Source: an uncultured Anaerotruncus sp. (GTDB taxonomy: Bacteria > Bacillota > Clostridia > Oscillospirales > Ruminococcaceae). Taken from it: a stretch of 8,627 nt of DNA. The notes beneath the pieces are model-generated. The model was not told the DNA's origin. It did no database searches and saw only the letters and a program-made list of their open reading frames with translations. The stretch lies in assembly GCF_902490045.1 (NCBI RefSeq), contig NZ_CABUCJ010000102.1, forward strand, positions 1 to 8,627, written 5' to 3'. The position numbers were made by a program, and so were the translations under genes. Of the stretch, positions 6,448-8,627 are shown piece after piece (positions within the stretch are counted from its first letter, which is position 1; each line of letters begins with the position of its first letter).

Positions 6448-6918
6448 ATGGCGCTGCGAACGATTATCAAGGAGGGGGACGAGCGGCTGCGTAAAAGGAG
6501 CCGCCCGGTCACCGAGTTTAACGACCGGCTGTGGACGCTGCTTGACGATATGTATGAGACGATGAAGGGGGACGGCGTGGGCATCGCCGCCCCGCAGGTG
6601 GGGATCCTGCGCCGCGCGGTCGTCATCGACGTGGGCGACGGCAGGCACGAGCTCGTCAACCCCGAGATCGTCGAGCAGGAGGGGGACCAGTACGGCGGCG
6701 AGGGCTGCCTTTCGGTGCCCGGCCAGTACGGCATGGTCCACCGCCCCCAGAAGCTCAGGGTGCGGGCGCAGGACCGCTACGGCAAGCCGTTCGAGCTGGA
6801 GGCCGAGGGGTATCTCGCGGTGGCGGTCTGCCACGAGACCGACCACCTCGACGGCGTCCTTTTTATCGATAAGGCCGACCGGATGCTCGACCCCGAGGAA
6901 CTCGAGGAGACCGAATGA
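6448..6918 (+). CDS. def: Peptide deformylase
   Basis: Def removes the N-terminal formyl group from nascent proteins at the ribosome, using a divalent metal, usually iron. The 156-residue protein is of normal length and has all three family motifs: GVGIAAPQ (43-50, with the oxyanion Gln Q50), EGCLS (85-89, metal ligand C87) and HETDH (129-133, metal ligands H129 and H133, general base E130), followed by LDGVLFID. The ATG has AAAGGGGA (6433-6440) 7 bases upstream. It precedes fmt by 13 bases, pairing the enzymes that add and remove the formyl group. No key residue is missing. Confidence 0.97.
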   Translation: MALRTIIKEGDERLRKRSRPVTEFNDRLWTLLDDMYETMKGDGVGIAAPQVGILRRAVVIDVGDGRHELVNPEIVEQEGDQYGGEGCLSVPGQYGMVHRPQKLRVRAQDRYGKPFELEAEGYLAVAVCHETDHLDGVLFIDKADRMLDPEELEETE

Positions 6919-6931
6919 CGGAGGGAACGCG

Positions 6932-7873
6932 ATGAGGATCGTTTTCATGGGGACCCCCGATTTCGCGGCGCCCTGCCTGGCGCGCCTGCTGGACGACGGG
7001 CATGAGGTGGCCGGGGTGTTCACCCAGCCGGACAGGCCCAGGGGCCGCGGTTACAAGCTGGCGCCCCCGCCCGTCAAGGAGCTGGCGCTCGAACGGGGGC
7101 TTCCGGTTTACCAGCCCGCGAAAATGCGGGACGGCGAGGCGCTTTCCATTCTGCGGGAGCTTTCCCCCGAATTGATCGTCGTCGTCGCCTACGGCAAAAT
7201 CCTGCCGAAGGAAATTTTGGAGCTGCCGGACTACGGCTGCGTCAACGTGCACGGCTCCCTGCTGCCCCGCTGGCGGGGCGCGGCGCCCATCCAGTGGAGC
7301 GTGATCTCGGGGGACGCCGAAGGGGGCGTCACGACGATGTATATGGCCGAGGGGCTCGACACGGGGGATATGATCCTGCGCCGCGCGACCCCCATCGGCC
7401 CCGACGAGACGTCTGACGAGCTCTACGGGCGGCTGGCGGCCCTCGGCGCGCAGGCCCTCTCCGAGACGGTGGAGCTCATCGCCGCAGGGAAGGCCCCGCG
7501 CGAAAGGCAGGACGACGCGGCCTCCTGCTACGCGCCGATGCTCTCCAAAGAGCTGGCGGAGATCGACTTTGCGAAGCCCGCGCGGGAGGTGCACAACCTC
7601 GTGCGCGGCATGAATTCCTGGCCGGTCGCGCGCACGACGCTCGGCGGGAAGCCGCTCAAGGTCTACCGCACCCGCGTCGCGCAGGGGAAGGGCGCGCCGG
7701 GCGAGCTGCTCGGCGGAAAGTCCTTCACCGTGGCGTGCGGCGAGGGGGCGGTCGAGCTGGTGGAAATACAGGCCGAGGGCGGCCGCCGGATGAACGCCGC
7801 CGACTACCTGCGGGGGCATCCGGTCGCCGCGGGAACCAGGCTGGGGGAATCCCCAACGAAAGGGAGTAACTGA
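6932..7873 (+). CDS. fmt: Methionyl-tRNA formyltransferase
   Basis: Fmt transfers a formyl group from 10-formyltetrahydrofolate to initiator methionyl-tRNA in the cytosol. The 313 residues include the N-terminal Rossmann-type catalytic domain (about 1-200), starting MRIVFMGTPDF, then PDRPRGRG and the APPPVKELAL loop. The catalytic set is N105 and H107 in VNVHGSLLPRWRGAAPI and D143 in GLDTGDMI. After the YAPMLSKE linker, the C-terminal tRNA-binding domain (about 205-313) follows, with HNLVRGMNSWP. The ATG at 6932 has a GGAGGGA-type site just upstream (about 6920-6926) and begins 13 bases after def. Its TGA stop shares one base with the ATG of the next gene (TGATG at 7871-7875), indicating coupled translation. 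Confidence 0.97.
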   Translation: MRIVFMGTPDFAAPCLARLLDDGHEVAGVFTQPDRPRGRGYKLAPPPVKELALERGLPVYQPAKMRDGEALSILRELSPELIVVVAYGKILPKEILELPDYGCVNVHGSLLPRWRGAAPIQWSVISGDAEGGVTTMYMAEGLDTGDMILRRATPIGPDETSDELYGRLAALGAQALSETVELIAAGKAPRERQDDAASCYAPMLSKELAEIDFAKPAREVHNLVRGMNSWPVARTTLGGKPLKVYRTRVAQGKGAPGELLGGKSFTVACGEGAVELVEIQAEGGRRMNAADYLRGHPVAAGTRLGESPTKGSN

Positions 7874-8562
7874 TGTTTTATCCGTTTGACTACTACTATC
7901 TGATCCTCGTCGTGCCCGCCCTGCTTTTCGCGGCGTGGGCGCAGGCGCAGGTTTCGGGCGCGTACAACCGCTATTCGCGGGTGCGCGTCTCCCGGGGGAT
8001 GACGGGCGCGATGGCCGCCCGCCGCATCCTCGACGACAACGGCCTCACGGACGTGCGCGTCGAACGCATCGGCGGCAGGCTCAGCGACCACTACGACCCC
8101 GGCGAACGGGTGGTGCGCCTCTCCGCGGGGGTGTACGACAGCGACTCGGTCGCCTCGCTCGGCGTGGCGGCCCACGAGTGCGGCCACGCGGTGCAGCACG
8201 CGACCCGTTACGCGCCGCTCACCTTCCGCAACGCGATCATCCCGATCACCAATTTCGGCTCCAAGCTGTCGATCCCGCTGATCATCGCCGGGCTCTTCCT
8301 CTCGGGGACGCTCGTGGATATCGGGCTGCTGCTCTTCTCCCTCGTCGCGGTCTTCCAGCTCGTGACGCTGCCGGTCGAGTTCAACGCCTCCTCCCGCGCG
8401 CTCGCGACGCTCGAGGGCGCGAATTTCCTCGACCACCGGGAGCTGGAGGGGGCCCGCAAGGTGCTCCGCGCGGCGGCGCTGACCTATGTGGCGGCGCTGC
8501 TCGTTTCGGTGGCGCAGCTTCTGCGGCTGGTTCTCCTCTTCGGCAACCGCCGCCGCGACTGA
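7873..8562 (+). CDS. yugP: Membrane-bound neutral zinc metallopeptidase, YugP family
   Basis: The 229-residue protein fits the YugP family (zinc metallopeptidase, Zn_peptidase_2 type), whose physiological substrate is largely unknown. It has an N-terminal membrane helix (about 8-24), a soluble segment with the MTGAMAARRILDDNGL and HYDPGERVVRLS blocks typical of the family, and the zinc-binding HECGH at 101-105 in VAAHECGHAVQHA. Two adjacent membrane helices (about 131-146 and 149-166) follow. The conserved PVEFNAS at 167-173 comes next, its Glu a candidate third zinc ligand, and a last helix lies at about 201-223 before a positively charged tail (NRRRD). The ATG overlaps the fmt stop by one base, with AAAGGGAG (7859-7866) as ribosome binding site inside fmt. 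Its place between fmt and rsmB is the usual one in Clostridia. All motifs are intact. Confidence 0.93.
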   Translation: MFYPFDYYYLILVVPALLFAAWAQAQVSGAYNRYSRVRVSRGMTGAMAARRILDDNGLTDVRVERIGGRLSDHYDPGERVVRLSAGVYDSDSVASLGVAAHECGHAVQHATRYAPLTFRNAIIPITNFGSKLSIPLIIAGLFLSGTLVDIGLLLFSLVAVFQLVTLPVEFNASSRALATLEGANFLDHRELEGARKVLRAAALTYVAALLVSVAQLLRLVLLFGNRRRD

Positions 8563-8575
8563 CCGGGGCCGCGCC

Positions 8576-8627
8576 ATGACGGATGCACGGGAAGCGGCGG
8601 CGCGCGCGCTGATGCGGATGGACGGGG
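8576..8627 (+). CDS. rsmB: Probable 16S rRNA (cytosine-967-C5)-methyltransferase, N-terminal start only
   Basis: Only 17 codons lie inside the window, giving MTDAREAAARALMRMDG. The MTxAREAALxxLxxV-type opening is how RsmB (Sun/Fmu) proteins commonly begin, as the first helix of the NusB-like RNA-binding domain, and rsmB directly follows yugP in the Clostridia gene order. The ATG comes 13 bases after the yugP stop. The preceding CCGGGGC is a poor ribosome binding site compared with the strong ones elsewhere in the operon, so translation may depend on coupling. The assignment rests mainly on gene order plus a short match. Confidence 0.6.
   Translation, partial: MTDAREAAARALMRMDG

Overview
The window reads as chromosomal DNA from a GC-rich member of the Clostridia, probably an Oscillospirales/Ruminococcaceae-type gut or anaerobic lineage. 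The reasons are the gene order coaBC - priA - def - fmt - yugP - rsmB, which is characteristic of Clostridia, together with strong purine-rich ribosome binding sites, very tight gene spacing and a heavy preference for G or C at third codon positions. The lineage is inferred from gene order and recognisable motifs, not from a database search.

Layout. Bases 1 to about 93 on the minus strand encode an internal piece of a class 1B dihydroorotate dehydrogenase (pyrD). It stops abruptly at about base 91-97. From there a plus-strand gene for a large exported-type protein of unknown function runs to 1372, and it too lacks its beginning. Two unrelated genes, head to head and both cut at the same point, mark a breakpoint: an assembly chimera, an inversion or a deletion. 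From 1385 to the right edge everything is on the plus strand and looks like one dense operon: coaBC (1385-2599), a chloramphenicol-acetyltransferase-family enzyme (2604-3230), priA (3270-5714), a small lipoprotein (5734-6402), def (6448-6918), fmt (6932-7873), a YugP-type membrane zinc peptidase (7873-8562), and the first 17 codons of a probable rsmB (8576 to the edge).

How the genes fit together. CoaBC makes 4'-phosphopantetheine for coenzyme A. PriA restarts stalled replication forks. Fmt puts the formyl group on initiator methionyl-tRNA and Def takes it off the nascent protein. RsmB methylates 16S rRNA. This is a housekeeping growth cluster. The acetyltransferase between coaBC and priA and the lipoprotein between priA and def are the two accessory insertions in an otherwise standard order. 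No gap exceeds 50 bases, and no RNA gene, CRISPR array, insertion sequence or convincing terminator was seen.

I found no clear new multi-gene system. The observations most worth following are the breakpoint at the left edge, the core-located CAT-family enzyme with an intact catalytic site, and an AT-rich island inside priA that combines rare codons, a perfect extended -10 motif and two competing inverted repeats.
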